A stretch of 64,000 nt of DNA from Alphaproteobacteria bacterium (GCA_023898725.1 CP060236.1:934501-998500), one strand, 5' to 3'; positions 46,101-54,890 are shown, numbered from the stretch's first letter. Notes: generated by a model from the letters alone, not told the origin. Translations and numbers: made by a program.

Positions 46101-46608
46101 CTCCCAATATTCTTAGGTAAGCACTTGTTTGACTCTGGGTTGCTTCATTAAGAATTCCCCCATCTCCGCTTGGAAGAACGATCAGGCCTTCTGCATGTGT
46201 TACAAGGTCATCAAGAAGTAAAGTGCCCTCTTGTGTTTCATAGTTACGTCTATAATGAAGGCTAGAAAGTTTCGTTAAATTTCGATAGCCTGCCTCATTT
46301 TTACAGAGAAAAAATACATGGCCATTAAGAGTCCGCGAGGGAGGCGTTAATGTTCCGGCCGGGATGTGTAATGGTAACTTGCATCCAATGATGGGTTGAA
46401 TGCCTTTTTTGATGGCTTTTTGCGAAAACTGGAAAACTCCAAAAAGGTTTCCAGTGTCTCCCAAACCCACTGCCGGCATAGCATTCGTGACACACCAGTC
46501 AATAAGGTCACTCGGATGAATAGCACCTTCTGCTAAGGAAAATGAACTGTGAACCATAAGGTGAATGAATGGTTGGGGGGACGCATTGGCATGGCCAAGA
46601 GGGAGCAT
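43126..46608 (-). CDS. dnaE: DNA polymerase III alpha subunit
   Basis: Replicative polymerase catalytic subunit, 1160 residues from ATG 46608. That start has AGGAGA ten bases upstream and leads into PFIHLMVHSSFSLAEGA, the PHP domain opening; the open frame runs 24 codons further. The polymerase acidic triad is in PDFDIDF (~residue 405) after GPGRGSGAGS. A helix-hairpin-helix region, an OB fold (LAGVLSGKKERLSKRGNRFAFTQFSDESG) and the C-terminal tau-binding region follow. All parts of a DnaE1-type enzyme are present. Confidence 0.98.
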   Translation of the reverse strand: MLPLGHANASPQPFIHLMVHSSFSLAEGAIHPSDLIDWCVTNAMPAVGLGDTGNLFGVFQFSQKAIKKGIQPIIGCKLPLHIPAGTLTPPSRTLNGHVFFLCKNEAGYRNLTKLSSLHYRRNYETQEGTLLLDDLVTHAEGLIVLPSGDGGILNEATQSQTSAYLRILGEKLLSIYDDNIYINIERHGFEYETISEPSLLNLAGELAIPLVATNESFFINPNQQEAHDALLCIADGRYVSERDRRTSHPSFSLKSASEMAALFADLPEAITHTITIAKRCGFAVMPHDPMLPPFPCERSEQEELRQQALKGLDIRLKQQVFTSHMTGSEQSERRKLYEDRLLFELNVINTMGFPGYFLIVADFITWAKTQGIPVGPGRGSGAGSVVAWALTITDPDPIRFSLLFERFLNPERVSLPDFDIDFCQERRDEVINYVRQKYGSDRVAQIITFGKLQARAVVRDVGRVLQMPYGQVDRLSKLIPNNPAQPVTLKEAIAQEPKLREEIENDETVGQLMKIGQQLEGLYRHASTHAAGVVIGGKPLDEVVGIYYDPKTGTPATQFSMKDVESIGLLKFDFLGLKTLTVLKESVGLVAFRGMTVDLEHLPLDDTRTYKLLQAMETIGVFQLEGAGMRETLGQVKPDRIEDIIAIISLYRPGPMDNIPKYVACKHGREKPDYLHPMLSHILKETFGVIIYQEQVMEIAKVLSGYTLGGADLLRRAMGKKIKSEMDTQRQLFVDGAKNNGVPQAQSSAIFDQVAKFAGYGFNKSHATAYALIAYQTAYMKANYPVEFMAATMTHDMHNTDKLANYRQELSRLGVGLSCPDVNTSYVHFGVGGDTKENPTYVRYALAAVKNVGASAMQALVSERRKNGKYKSLADFCARVDARQINKRQLESLILAGGFDSLHPNRHELIMNADRLLAHIQAETQFRESPQQALFEGRGVSQSTLQLVSYPSWSNAEKLKHEMIALGFYLSSHPLEEFAGELKKHGVITYAMLVTKMALQKEGSFRLAGVLSGKKERLSKRGNRFAFTQFSDESGSFETTLFAENLEAIREDLIPGHIFVVDVTASVIDEQIRLTTKGIRPFESLFQSTREVLTLRCSHRESLLHISATLSGCKAGKTQIIIHVFAGDHITVVQLPGGYTLDTNALSSLARHEVSETTAT

Positions 46609-46689
46609 TGGTTGTTGTTCTCCTAAAATGAAGCATATGTGATCTACATGAAAGCACATAACAATAAAACCCACTAACACAAATGGGTA

Positions 46690-47316
46690 TCAAAAAAAAT
46701 TGAAAATCTTTGTTTTCCCCCTAACAATCAAAGAAGCAAAGTACTTCCCCGTTTGTTTTTTTATTTTACCTAACGCGAGAGCATAACCCAAATTTTTAGA
46801 AACCTCCTGGGCGATTTCTTGATCATTGCGCATCCCTTTCATCCAGGCATATGTTGTAGCCCCCAGAACAGAGGCTAAAACTCCTCGTTTTGTATAGTAA
46901 TTCATGTCTGTACTGCGATCGCCACAAAAGCGCCAGAAAGAATCCGTAGTTTGGTTTAAGATACGCATACTCTGGATAACATTTTGTGGGCGGGAAAGAT
47001 CACGATAGGTCTCCTCAAAGCACTTAGGGTGGGAGCTCATGAGCATATAGCGGGAACATAACAACTTTTCCATAGTTGCTGTAATTCCCCAAGCCTCCTC
47101 CCCACGCGCCTTAGCAATCGTGTGAGTACAATGACTATCCAGGGTAGAGAAAAAAATAGCTTGTAATTTATGAATATCACCCCCGCTGATTATCTGCAGG
47201 TGGTCTGCAAGATCCCAGGCATTTTGGGACTCGCAGTGTGCCGTTATTGCCTCTATGTTCCAACCTGTTTGAGGAATGATCGTAACAAGGGACCAGGTTT
47301 CTTTACGCATATCCAT
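46690..47316 (-). CDS. COQ9-family ubiquinone biosynthesis protein
   Basis: A 208-residue protein. The C-terminal half matches the COQ9 domain, a TetR-like fold that binds lipids and supports ubiquinone synthesis: DRSTDMNYYTKRGVLASVLGATTYAWM is the core signature, followed by the helix ending NLGYALALGKIKK. The N-terminal half is less conserved but keeps the helical pattern. COQ9 is typical of alphaproteobacteria and mitochondria. It lies just upstream of dnaE on the same strand. No other ubiquinone genes are in the window. Confidence 0.85.
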   Translation of the reverse strand: MDMRKETWSLVTIIPQTGWNIEAITAHCESQNAWDLADHLQIISGGDIHKLQAIFFSTLDSHCTHTIAKARGEEAWGITATMEKLLCSRYMLMSSHPKCFEETYRDLSRPQNVIQSMRILNQTTDSFWRFCGDRSTDMNYYTKRGVLASVLGATTYAWMKGMRNDQEIAQEVSKNLGYALALGKIKKQTGKYFASLIVRGKTKIFNFF

Positions 47317-47486
47317 CGTTTTTCAAAAAATCTCTTTTTGACCTAGCCTAGTCTTCCTAGTGTTTAGGTGCAAGACAATCTTTCTCAACGTTTTCTCAAG
47401 TATTATCTGATCATATGACCATCTTTTAACGTTTTGCTAGCTAAATTCTATTATTCTGAAGTAAGAGTTAATTAATTTTTTTATGA

Positions 47487-47870
47487 ATGCGGATATATAC
47501 CATTTTCTTGGGCTTTGGTTTAGCCACATCTTTGCTCGAAACCTGTAAGGCTTCTAGGCAGGCTTTATCAGACGATGAGCAGCAATCTTTGACTACAGCA
47601 AGAACGGGAAGCCTTTCTTCCGATGATCTGATCTGGTTTTCACGCGCATTGATCGATGCTCTGCTTAGTCGTGAGTCTAAGAATATTAATCTTGATGCTT
47701 CTTTACGCTCTTGTTCTTCTGGATGCACGAAAGGATACAGCTCTGCTGCAATGGTTATTGCTGGCTTAAATCTTGACGAAGCAAGGCATACACCGGATGG
47801 CTTGGTTGAGGTTCCCGAGTATCAGTCGTCTAAATCACATCATATTTCAGTGTTGTGGCCGTCTTCGTGA
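47487..47870 (+). CDS. Small putative exported protein, unknown
   Basis: A 127-residue product with a signal-like N-terminus (MRIYTIFLGFGLATSLLETCKA, possibly a lipoprotein at Cys 20) and a Ser/Leu-rich body containing CSSGC. Not recognised. No convincing Shine-Dalgarno sequence precedes the ATG. Past the stop another frame continues for about a dozen codons with protein-like content (CGRLRDAWGNTWVSEA), so the end may be frameshifted. The opposite strand is open across part of it, so confidence is limited. Confidence 0.45.
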   Translation: MRIYTIFLGFGLATSLLETCKASRQALSDDEQQSLTTARTGSLSSDDLIWFSRALIDALLSRESKNINLDASLRSCSSGCTKGYSSAAMVIAGLNLDEARHTPDGLVEVPEYQSSKSHHISVLWPSS

Positions 47871-47951
47871 TGCATGGGGTAATACATGGGTTTCTGAGGC
47901 TTAAAAAAAAATCTTCTTTTTGATCATATTTTTTTCACGTACAGTTGGCGC

Positions 47952-48575
47952 ATGGGAAAACCTATATCAGGCGCGATGAGCAGGCTAAATGTGCTTAAGT
48001 TTATTATAAAAACTTTTATACTAATGGGGGTAATCCTCTTTATCGGGGGATTTGCCTGGTTCGCACATCATGTCCAAACCCCAGGGAAATACGACAATCA
48101 ACATACAGAAGCCTTGGTGGTTCTCACAGGGGGTGCCGATCGTATTGAGATTGGATTTGGTCTTTTACGTGCAAAGTATGGGGAGAAGCTTTTTATTTCG
48201 GGAGTTTACCAACAGCTTGATGTCAAAAGACTCTTGCGTAGTCGGGCACAAAATGCGGATATTTACACCCGTGTTTTTGTTGGATTGAATGCGGAAAATA
48301 CACGACAAAATGCGGAGGAAACATATGTGTGGTTGAGGCAAAACAACATTCGTTCACTTCGTCTTATTACGGCGGGCTATCACATGCCCCGTAGCCTTAT
48401 TGAATTTCAACGTGTGCTACCTTCAGCCTATCGGATAATTCCCCATAATGTTGTTCCAAGAGCCATGCACGGAAAACATGTTTGGTCGCGAGGCATTTTT
48501 CGTCTTCTCATGCGCGAATATTTAAAGTATCTTGTGGTTCGATTTTTACCAGAAAAGCCTTCATTCGCCTTCTAA
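47952..48575 (+). CDS. YdcF/DUF218-family membrane protein
   Basis: A 207-residue protein with one N-terminal membrane helix (~18-40) and a DUF218 domain in the periplasm or cytoplasm (EALVVLTGGADRIEIGFGLL, NAEETYVWLRQNNIRSLRLITAGYHMPRS). Members such as SanA and YdcF are linked to envelope barrier function and peptidoglycan lipid intermediates. The stop overlaps the plsC start (TAATG), indicating a phospholipid or envelope operon. The start may be ATG 47952 or the ATG eight codons later. Confidence 0.88.
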   Translation: MGKPISGAMSRLNVLKFIIKTFILMGVILFIGGFAWFAHHVQTPGKYDNQHTEALVVLTGGADRIEIGFGLLRAKYGEKLFISGVYQQLDVKRLLRSRAQNADIYTRVFVGLNAENTRQNAEETYVWLRQNNIRSLRLITAGYHMPRSLIEFQRVLPSAYRIIPHNVVPRAMHGKHVWSRGIFRLLMREYLKYLVVRFLPEKPSFAF

Positions 48576-49303
48576 TGACATTTTTTCGTGTTTTTCGATC
48601 AATTATTTTTGATTTTACCCTATATTCGGTAAGCCTCAGTATGTTACTCATACTCACGCCTCTCTTACTTTTTCCGATGCGTTATATCTCCTTTGTTCCC
48701 GCTTTGTGTGCGGATATTTTTCATATCATATGTAAGTATGTGATGGGATTAGACTATAAAATTCTGGGTCAAGAAAATATCGCAAATAAACCCTGCATTT
48801 ACGCTATCAAGCATGAGTCAGCATGGGATACTATGATTTTCCCTCGAATTATTTCCTTTCCTGCCATTGTTACCAAGCGTGAGCTAATCTTTTTTCCCAT
48901 TTTGGGGTTGTATATACGACGCTTTAAAGCAATTCTTATTAATCGAAAAAAAAAGCATAATATTATAGGGTCTTTTATTGCACAAGCCAATGAACGCTTA
49001 CACGAGGGACGTCCTGTTATTATTTTTCCCGAGGGAACACGAGTAAATCACGGTGACTCTCCCGCGCTTCAATCAGGTGTGTGGCTCCTCTATGCACGCT
49101 TGAAATATCCTGTAATACCTGTAACATTGGATTCGGGAAGATACTGGGGCCGACGCGCTATTATCAAGAAACCTGGTTGTATTTCAGTCATCTTTCAAGA
49201 CCCTATTCAACCGGGGATGACAAAAGAGTCATTTCTTGCAACGCTTCACTCCGCTATTAACGCACAGAATAGTCCCTTAACTGCTAGGAAGAAATACGAA
49301 TGA
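48575..49303 (+). CDS. plsC: 1-acyl-sn-glycerol-3-phosphate acyltransferase
   Basis: Makes phosphatidic acid by acylating lysophosphatidic acid at the membrane. The catalytic HX4D lies in KHESAWDTMIF (~residues 71-81) and the substrate-binding FPEGTR at ~149. Two N-terminal hydrophobic segments anchor it. I place the start at ATG 48575, sharing one base with the ydcF stop; the longer frame starting at 48482 lies inside ydcF. The 242-residue length is normal. The 3' end overlaps the following DUF2125-like gene by four bases. Confidence 0.95.
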   Translation: MTFFRVFRSIIFDFTLYSVSLSMLLILTPLLLFPMRYISFVPALCADIFHIICKYVMGLDYKILGQENIANKPCIYAIKHESAWDTMIFPRIISFPAIVTKRELIFFPILGLYIRRFKAILINRKKKHNIIGSFIAQANERLHEGRPVIIFPEGTRVNHGDSPALQSGVWLLYARLKYPVIPVTLDSGRYWGRRAIIKKPGCISVIFQDPIQPGMTKESFLATLHSAINAQNSPLTARKKYE

Positions 49304-50286
49304 TAAAAAAAATTCTTTACGTGCTTGGCCTCGTGGCTGTCATTTACGGTTTTGGACATGTGTATTTTACCCAAAAAACCCCTGCAATTGTAACACTTGC
49401 TCTTATGAAGGGAAAAAAAAGAGGTCTTCGCGTAAGCATGGGCGATACCCACGTGGGACACTATCTTTTCCGTCCATATGTGACAGTTTCCCACTTAGCT
49501 TTAACGCCAAAATCCGCGAAGCTTCCAAACTTTTCGCTTGTTGCTTCTCAGCCCACGCGCTTTATGTTGAACTGGTGGAAGGGGCAAAATGTCACAGTTA
49601 CCAATCCAGAAAAGGTTGTTTGTGAGATAATGACCCCCGGGCTGAAAACTAAAGCCCAGCTTCAAAACTCGCGTGTGACTCTTTCTCGCGTTGACCATGA
49701 TCCTCTCGTTGATCGTTTTTTTGCTGAGCGCTTAAAGCTTGAGTTTCTAAGCACTAAAAGCCTCTATGCGTATACAGCTTACAATGTACGGGCCCGCCGC
49801 CGCAGTGAGTCCGGGATGACATCACGTGTGCATTTTTCCGCAGACAAGCTGTTTCTTTCGGGGAATCAAAATCATGATATAGATACTATTGAAGGCACTT
49901 TTGTTCTTCCCTATAACGAGGCACTGAATGCCTTTATGCATGAGACAATCACTATCCCAACACTTACAGTGCGCTGGAAAGCCTCAGAGTTAGCTGCTTC
50001 TGCGCGCATTCTTTTGGATAAAAGCGGCAATAGATATATCCAAGCAAATATATCTATTGAATCTTTTTCTAAGGCATTAGATTGCTTGCACGATCATCCT
50101 AACATTAGCCAGGGTACGCTTAATGCCTGGGCTGCTGCTGTAAAAATTCTTGCAATCACAATTCCAGGTAAAACTCTTTCATTCACGGTTACATCAAACG
50201 GCATTTATTTGCTTGGAAAGCTCTTGTTTTCCTTTACGCCTGGCCATGGTAAAAGCCCTTTTTCTGAGTTAAAAGGTGCCCTATAA
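49300..50286 (+). CDS. DUF2125-like envelope protein
   Basis: A 328-residue protein with one N-terminal membrane helix (~5-25) and a large predicted periplasmic beta-rich domain. It resembles the alphaproteobacterial DUF2125 family, whose function is unknown, in layout and in lines such as YLFRPYVTVSHLAL. The ATG overlaps the plsC stop as ATGA, placing it in the ydcF-plsC operon and suggesting an envelope or lipid-transport-linked role. The assignment to DUF2125 is moderate. Confidence 0.72.
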   Translation: MIKKILYVLGLVAVIYGFGHVYFTQKTPAIVTLALMKGKKRGLRVSMGDTHVGHYLFRPYVTVSHLALTPKSAKLPNFSLVASQPTRFMLNWWKGQNVTVTNPEKVVCEIMTPGLKTKAQLQNSRVTLSRVDHDPLVDRFFAERLKLEFLSTKSLYAYTAYNVRARRRSESGMTSRVHFSADKLFLSGNQNHDIDTIEGTFVLPYNEALNAFMHETITIPTLTVRWKASELAASARILLDKSGNRYIQANISIESFSKALDCLHDHPNISQGTLNAWAAAVKILAITIPGKTLSFTVTSNGIYLLGKLLFSFTPGHGKSPFSELKGAL

Positions 50287-51559
50287 AAAGAAAAACAGAT
50301 CTCCAAACATGTCACTGAACGCAGTACAGGCAAAAGCCGTCACACACCCTAAGAACGTCCGTCTTCAGCTATGGGGTGTTTCCTTGATGGCTTTTTTGTG
50401 GACTATGTCATCGTTTATGGTTTTTTCAATTCTCCCGATGTTTCTAACGGATGAACTTGGAGCAAATCTACGTCAGGTTGGTAACCTTGAGGGTATTGCA
50501 AGTTTTACCGCATTTTTTATGAAGTTTTTTTCAGGGATTGTTTCTGATATTTTCCGATCCCGTATTGGCATTCTTGCTATGGGAACTGCCCTAACGTCTG
50601 CGGCAAAGTTATTATTTGCCTGCGCCACAGGGATAGGTGGGGTTTTTATGGCACGTTTTATTGATCGCTTAAGTAAAGGAATACGGGCGGCACCTGCCGA
50701 TGCCATTATTGCAGATCTTTCCTCACAACCGATGCGCGGTCAAAGTTACGGACTACGCCAGTCGTTAATGAGCCTGGGTGCTGTATGTGGGGCGGTTATA
50801 GCTTCTTCTATGCTTGCACATACGAGTAACAATTATCGCCTAATCTTTGCATGTGCTACACTTCCTGCTGCTCTTTCTTTAGTCGTTTTATTCACTATGG
50901 TGCGCACCCCCTCGCCTAACAGCGCTTTGGTAAATAAGTCCCAATCTAAACCATTTGCGTTTACCTCTTTTTTTACAATGCCAACCCTTTATTGGGTTAC
51001 ACTGGCACTTCTAAATATTTTGATGTTCGCCCGTTTTAGTGAAAGCTTTGTTTTGTATCGTGCCCGCGACATTGGGTGGACCAAAAATTGGCTTCCTTAC
51101 ATATTTGGCATTATCAACTGTGTGCATGCGGTTTGTGCTTATCCTGCAGGCATTCTTGCTGATCGTATTGGAAAAATACGTATGGCCATTATGGGTTTAA
51201 TAGTCCTGATAACAGCCAATCTTATCATTATTTATGCAAATACTCCTGAGTCTATGGGGATTGGTATTATGCTGATTGGTGTTGAAATGGCGATGACTCA
51301 CAGTACATTGAAAGCTACTATTTCTGATCTTCTTCCGGCACATGCCCGCGGTACTGGTTTTTCATTAATTGCTTTAAGTACAGGACTAACCCTTTATGCG
51401 AGCAATGCCTTGGCAGGTGAATGTGCCCATAGCTATGGAACTTTTGCACCGTTTGTTGTCGGAACATTTGCTGCGAGTATTGCTATTATTGGATTTTTAA
51501 TCCTCCATCGTTTTCAGCTAAAAAAGGGAAACCTTCCATCAGAACGAATCAAGGGTTGA
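50276..51559 (+). CDS. Major facilitator superfamily transporter
   Basis: A ~427-residue transporter with twelve membrane helices. The MFS signature appears as GIVSDIFRSRIG between helices 2 and 3 and again as GILADRIGKIR between helices 8 and 9. SKGIRAAPADAIIADL in helix 4 is like bacterial MFS proteins of unknown substrate. The GTG at 50276 overlaps the previous gene by eleven bases; ATG 50309 is an equally good start. It closes the ydcF-plsC-DUF2125 cluster. Substrate unknown. Confidence 0.88.
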   Translation: MPYKKKNRSPNMSLNAVQAKAVTHPKNVRLQLWGVSLMAFLWTMSSFMVFSILPMFLTDELGANLRQVGNLEGIASFTAFFMKFFSGIVSDIFRSRIGILAMGTALTSAAKLLFACATGIGGVFMARFIDRLSKGIRAAPADAIIADLSSQPMRGQSYGLRQSLMSLGAVCGAVIASSMLAHTSNNYRLIFACATLPAALSLVVLFTMVRTPSPNSALVNKSQSKPFAFTSFFTMPTLYWVTLALLNILMFARFSESFVLYRARDIGWTKNWLPYIFGIINCVHAVCAYPAGILADRIGKIRMAIMGLIVLITANLIIIYANTPESMGIGIMLIGVEMAMTHSTLKATISDLLPAHARGTGFSLIALSTGLTLYASNALAGECAHSYGTFAPFVVGTFAASIAIIGFLILHRFQLKKGNLPSERIKG

Positions 51560-51596
51560 TTTGCCGCTAGACTGGAGTAAAACAGGAGGAAGATTC

Positions 51597-51629
51597 ATGA
51601 AAGAAAAAACGGTATGTCAACATCTGTAA
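51597..51629 (+). other. Ten-codon mini-ORF with strong Shine-Dalgarno, overlapping dut start
   Basis: AGGAGGA at 51584-51590 precedes an ATG by six bases, starting MKEKTVCQHL. The dut ATG at 51614 lies inside it in the -1 frame and has no Shine-Dalgarno sequence of its own. A six-A run between the two starts would, by a one-base slip or an extra A, fuse them into a longer dut (MKEKNGMSTS...). Confidence 0.4.
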
Positions 51630-52075
51630 CCATTGAAAAATTGGAACATGGCCGAAACCTCCCGCTGCCTTCTTATGCAACACCGCAAAGTGCCGGTATG
51701 GATTTATTTGCTGCAATTGAAGTTCCTATTGTAATTGCTACTGGAAAATCAGCCGTGATTCCTGCAGGATTTTGTATGGCACTTCCGCCAGGCTATGAAG
51801 CACAAATACGCTCGCGTTCAGGATTAGCCGCACGCAACGGCGTGGTTGTTCTGAATAGTCCAGGAACAATCGATGCAGATTATCGCGGTGAAATCAAGGT
51901 TATTCTCATCAATCATGGTGATGCTACCTTTATAGTCGAGCATGGAATGCGTATAGCACAAATGATTGTTTCCCCTCACGCAAGCGTGAACTGGCACCTC
52001 CAGGACTCTCTTGAAAATGATACAGAAAGGGGATCTGCTGGTTTTGGCTCAACAGGCCTTCGTATTACCGGTTAG
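51614..52075 (+). CDS. dut: Deoxyuridine triphosphatase
   Basis: Trimeric enzyme hydrolysing dUTP to dUMP, keeping uracil out of DNA and feeding thymidylate synthesis. All five dUTPase motifs appear in order: SAGMDL, RSRSGLA, NSPGTIDADYRGEI, MRIAQMI, and the C-terminal ERGSAGFGSTG. 153 residues is standard. The best Shine-Dalgarno sequence upstream serves an out-of-frame ATG seventeen bases earlier (see mini-ORF). polA begins 25 bases after its stop. Confidence 0.97.
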   Translation: MSTSVTIEKLEHGRNLPLPSYATPQSAGMDLFAAIEVPIVIATGKSAVIPAGFCMALPPGYEAQIRSRSGLAARNGVVVLNSPGTIDADYRGEIKVILINHGDATFIVEHGMRIAQMIVSPHASVNWHLQDSLENDTERGSAGFGSTGLRITG

Positions 52076-52100
52076 ATCTGTAATCACTAGGATATCTGCT

Positions 52101-54890
52101 ATGTCATCCACAGGAAAAAGGCTTATCCTCATTGATGGTTCAGGATTCATTTTTCGGGCTTTTTACGCACTTCCTCCTATGACACGCTCTGATGGAACTC
52201 CCGTTAATGCTGTTTATGGTTTTTGTAATATGCTGTTGCGGGTGTTGCTTGATAACAAAGATGCAGATATTGCTGTAATTTTTGACGCAAAGCGTAAAAA
52301 TTTTCGCCACGATATCTACCCTGACTACAAAGGGCATCGCCCTGCCCCTCCTGAAGCTCTCATTCCTCAGTTTTCACTCATCCATGAGGCCTGCCATGCT
52401 TTTAATGTTACAGAGGTTCGCATTGAAGGCTATGAAGCCGATGATGTCATTGCAACCTATGCGCGCCTTGCAGTAGCTCAGAATCGCCCGACATGCATTA
52501 TCAGCGGAGACAAAGACTTGATGCAGCTCATTCAGCCCGGCATTGATCTTTTTGATCCTTTGAAAAACAAACGTATTGATAATAATGCCGTTGAGGAAAA
52601 ATTTGGTGTTAGTCCCGATAAAGTTATTGATGTACAAGCTTTGTGTGGGGATGCATCTGATAATATTCCTGGTGTTCCAGGTATTGGGCCTAAAACTGCG
52701 GCAGAGCTTATCATACGGTTTGGTACTTTAGAAAATCTTCTTGCAAACATTGATCAAATTGCCCAACCCAAAAGACGGGAAGCATTGGCGAATAATACCG
52801 ACAAAGCCCATATATCAAAACAGTTAGTAACATTGGTGGATGATGTGCCGGTGACAGACTCCCTTGCCAATTTTGTTTGGAAAGCCCCTGAGGCGAATAC
52901 ATTGCGTTTGTTTTTAGAAAATCACTCCTTTAAAACACTGATAAAACGTGTGGAGAATGAGGGGTGGTTGAAAGATGCCTCTCCTTCTCTTTTTTTAGAT
53001 GATACTGATGGTACCTCTTTACACCCTGACAGACCTTCCGTTTCTGCTCCAGCAACGCGAACATACTTTCCAATTACAAACCTTGAGGATCTATACACCC
53101 TTCGTGATAAGATTTATGCATATGGGATTGTGGCCCTAAATACAGAGACAACATCCCGTGATGCAATGCAAGCATCGCTCATTGGCCTGTCATTTTCCGT
53201 TACGTCTGATACAGCCTACTATATTGATGTTGCCACTTCCTCTCCTGTGCCTACTGGGGATCTTTTTAATCACGTTAGCCTTGAGAAAAATACACATGGC
53301 CTTTCGCTCCAGGATATTTTTTCATGTTTAAAGCCCATGTTTGCTGATTCAAGTATTATAAAAATTGGTCACAATATTAAATATGACTTGCTTGTTTTGC
53401 TGCGTCATGACGTCGTGCTGAAAAATGTGCATGATACCATGGTGATGTCTTATGTTCTCAATGGTGGCAAACCTAATCACAATATGGATGACATTACCCA
53501 AGGACACTTACAAAAAAAAGCGCTCTTGTTTAAGGAGGCACTCGCCTTGGTGAAGGGTGCCAAAACTTTTGCGGACATTCCTTTTGATAAACGTGTGCAT
53601 TATGCGTGCGAAGAGGCCAACATTACCTTGCAGCTGTATCATTCTTTACTTACAGAACTTATTGAAGCAAGTATGCTGAATTTTTATTACCGGATTGAGC
53701 GCCCGCTCATTCCGGTATTGCTTGCGATGGAATATAAGGGCATTACCTGCGACGCACTTATTTTAAATAGCATGAGTCGTTTACTTGAAAAGCAAATAGC
53801 AGAAACAGAAACAGAAATTTTTACGTTATCTGGAATGGAATTTAATGTCGGATCTCCTAAACAGGTTGGTGAGATTCTTTTTGATAAACTTGCTTTGCCT
53901 TCTCCGCAGAAAGGTAAAGTGACGACAGACGCAGCAACGCTTGAAGACTTGGCGGCTCAAGGTATTACAATCGCAGAAAAAATTCTCCATTGGAGACAAG
54001 TATCAAAACTCAAATCGACATATACCGATGCACTTCCCAACCAGATTAATCCACACACGGGTCGCGTGCATACGTCTTTTTCTATGAACATCACATCTAC
54101 AGGGCGCCTGTCGTCATCGGATCCAAATCTTCAAAACATTCCCGTGCGCACCCAAGAGGGGCGAAAAATTCGTCAAGCTTTTGTGGCCGCCCCAGGAATG
54201 TCTTTAATTTCCTTAGATTACTCACAGATTGAGTTACGGCTTCTTGCACACATGGCCAAAATCAGAACCCTCTGTGATGCCTTTAACCAGGGACAGGATA
54301 TTCACGCACTAACTGCCTCCATGGTTCTGGATATTCCCTTGACAGCGGTTACGAAGGAGCTTCGTTCACAAGCAAAAGCTATAAACTTTGGTATTATTTA
54401 TGGCATTAGCGCCTTTGGGCTTGCACGACAACTCAAAATTTCTCGTCATGAAGCCCAAGCATACATCGATGCTTACTTCGCCCGTTATCCGGGTATTCAG
54501 GGTTATATGGATACAATGATTGGTTGCGCACGTACAAAAGGATACGTCACTACTCTTTTTGGACGACGCTGTTATACACCTTCTATTGCAAGCAAAAACC
54601 ATTCTTTGCGAGGATTTGCTGAACGTCAGGCAATTAATGCTCCCCTTCAAGGAAGTAATGCTGACATCATTAAGCTTGCTATGATTCGTATTCACGCGCT
54701 TTTACAGCATGAATATCCAAATTCCCATACTCTTTTGCAAGTGCATGATGAACTGATTATTGAGGCACCAGAATCGCTTGCCCAGGATGTGGCAATCCGC
54801 TGTCAGCAGGTCATGGCTTCTGTTGTCAAGCTTTCTGTCCCATTAGTCGTTGATTATGGTATTGGCCAAAATTGGTGTGATATTCACTAA
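52101..54890 (+). CDS. polA: DNA polymerase I, proofreading motifs degenerate
   Basis: A 929-residue repair polymerase that also removes Okazaki primers. The ATG at 52101 has AGGA nine bases upstream and starts the 5'-nuclease domain (LILIDGSGFIFRAFYAL); the longer frame lies in dut. The nuclease domain (~1-290) keeps its acidic cluster (GYEADDVIAT, SGDKDLMQL). The 3'-5' exonuclease region (~315-510) shows NTET where DTET is expected and YACEE where YxxxD is expected, so proofreading is probably weakened. The polymerase domain is intact: SLDYSQIELRLLA, KAINFGIIYGIS and LQVHDEL. Confidence 0.97.
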   Translation: MSSTGKRLILIDGSGFIFRAFYALPPMTRSDGTPVNAVYGFCNMLLRVLLDNKDADIAVIFDAKRKNFRHDIYPDYKGHRPAPPEALIPQFSLIHEACHAFNVTEVRIEGYEADDVIATYARLAVAQNRPTCIISGDKDLMQLIQPGIDLFDPLKNKRIDNNAVEEKFGVSPDKVIDVQALCGDASDNIPGVPGIGPKTAAELIIRFGTLENLLANIDQIAQPKRREALANNTDKAHISKQLVTLVDDVPVTDSLANFVWKAPEANTLRLFLENHSFKTLIKRVENEGWLKDASPSLFLDDTDGTSLHPDRPSVSAPATRTYFPITNLEDLYTLRDKIYAYGIVALNTETTSRDAMQASLIGLSFSVTSDTAYYIDVATSSPVPTGDLFNHVSLEKNTHGLSLQDIFSCLKPMFADSSIIKIGHNIKYDLLVLLRHDVVLKNVHDTMVMSYVLNGGKPNHNMDDITQGHLQKKALLFKEALALVKGAKTFADIPFDKRVHYACEEANITLQLYHSLLTELIEASMLNFYYRIERPLIPVLLAMEYKGITCDALILNSMSRLLEKQIAETETEIFTLSGMEFNVGSPKQVGEILFDKLALPSPQKGKVTTDAATLEDLAAQGITIAEKILHWRQVSKLKSTYTDALPNQINPHTGRVHTSFSMNITSTGRLSSSDPNLQNIPVRTQEGRKIRQAFVAAPGMSLISLDYSQIELRLLAHMAKIRTLCDAFNQGQDIHALTASMVLDIPLTAVTKELRSQAKAINFGIIYGISAFGLARQLKISRHEAQAYIDAYFARYPGIQGYMDTMIGCARTKGYVTTLFGRRCYTPSIASKNHSLRGFAERQAINAPLQGSNADIIKLAMIRIHALLQHEYPNSHTLLQVHDELIIEAPESLAQDVAIRCQQVMASVVKLSVPLVVDYGIGQNWCDIH

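Noticed and set aside
47468..47728. 86-codon minus-strand frame opposite the small exported protein
   Set aside because: No start signal and no recognisable content; the plus-strand frame has a signal-like N-terminus.
51604..51610. AAAAAAC as a canonical -1 slippery heptamer for dut
   Set aside because: The heptamer is not in the zero-frame register needed for standard tandem slippage; only simple A-run slippage remains possible.
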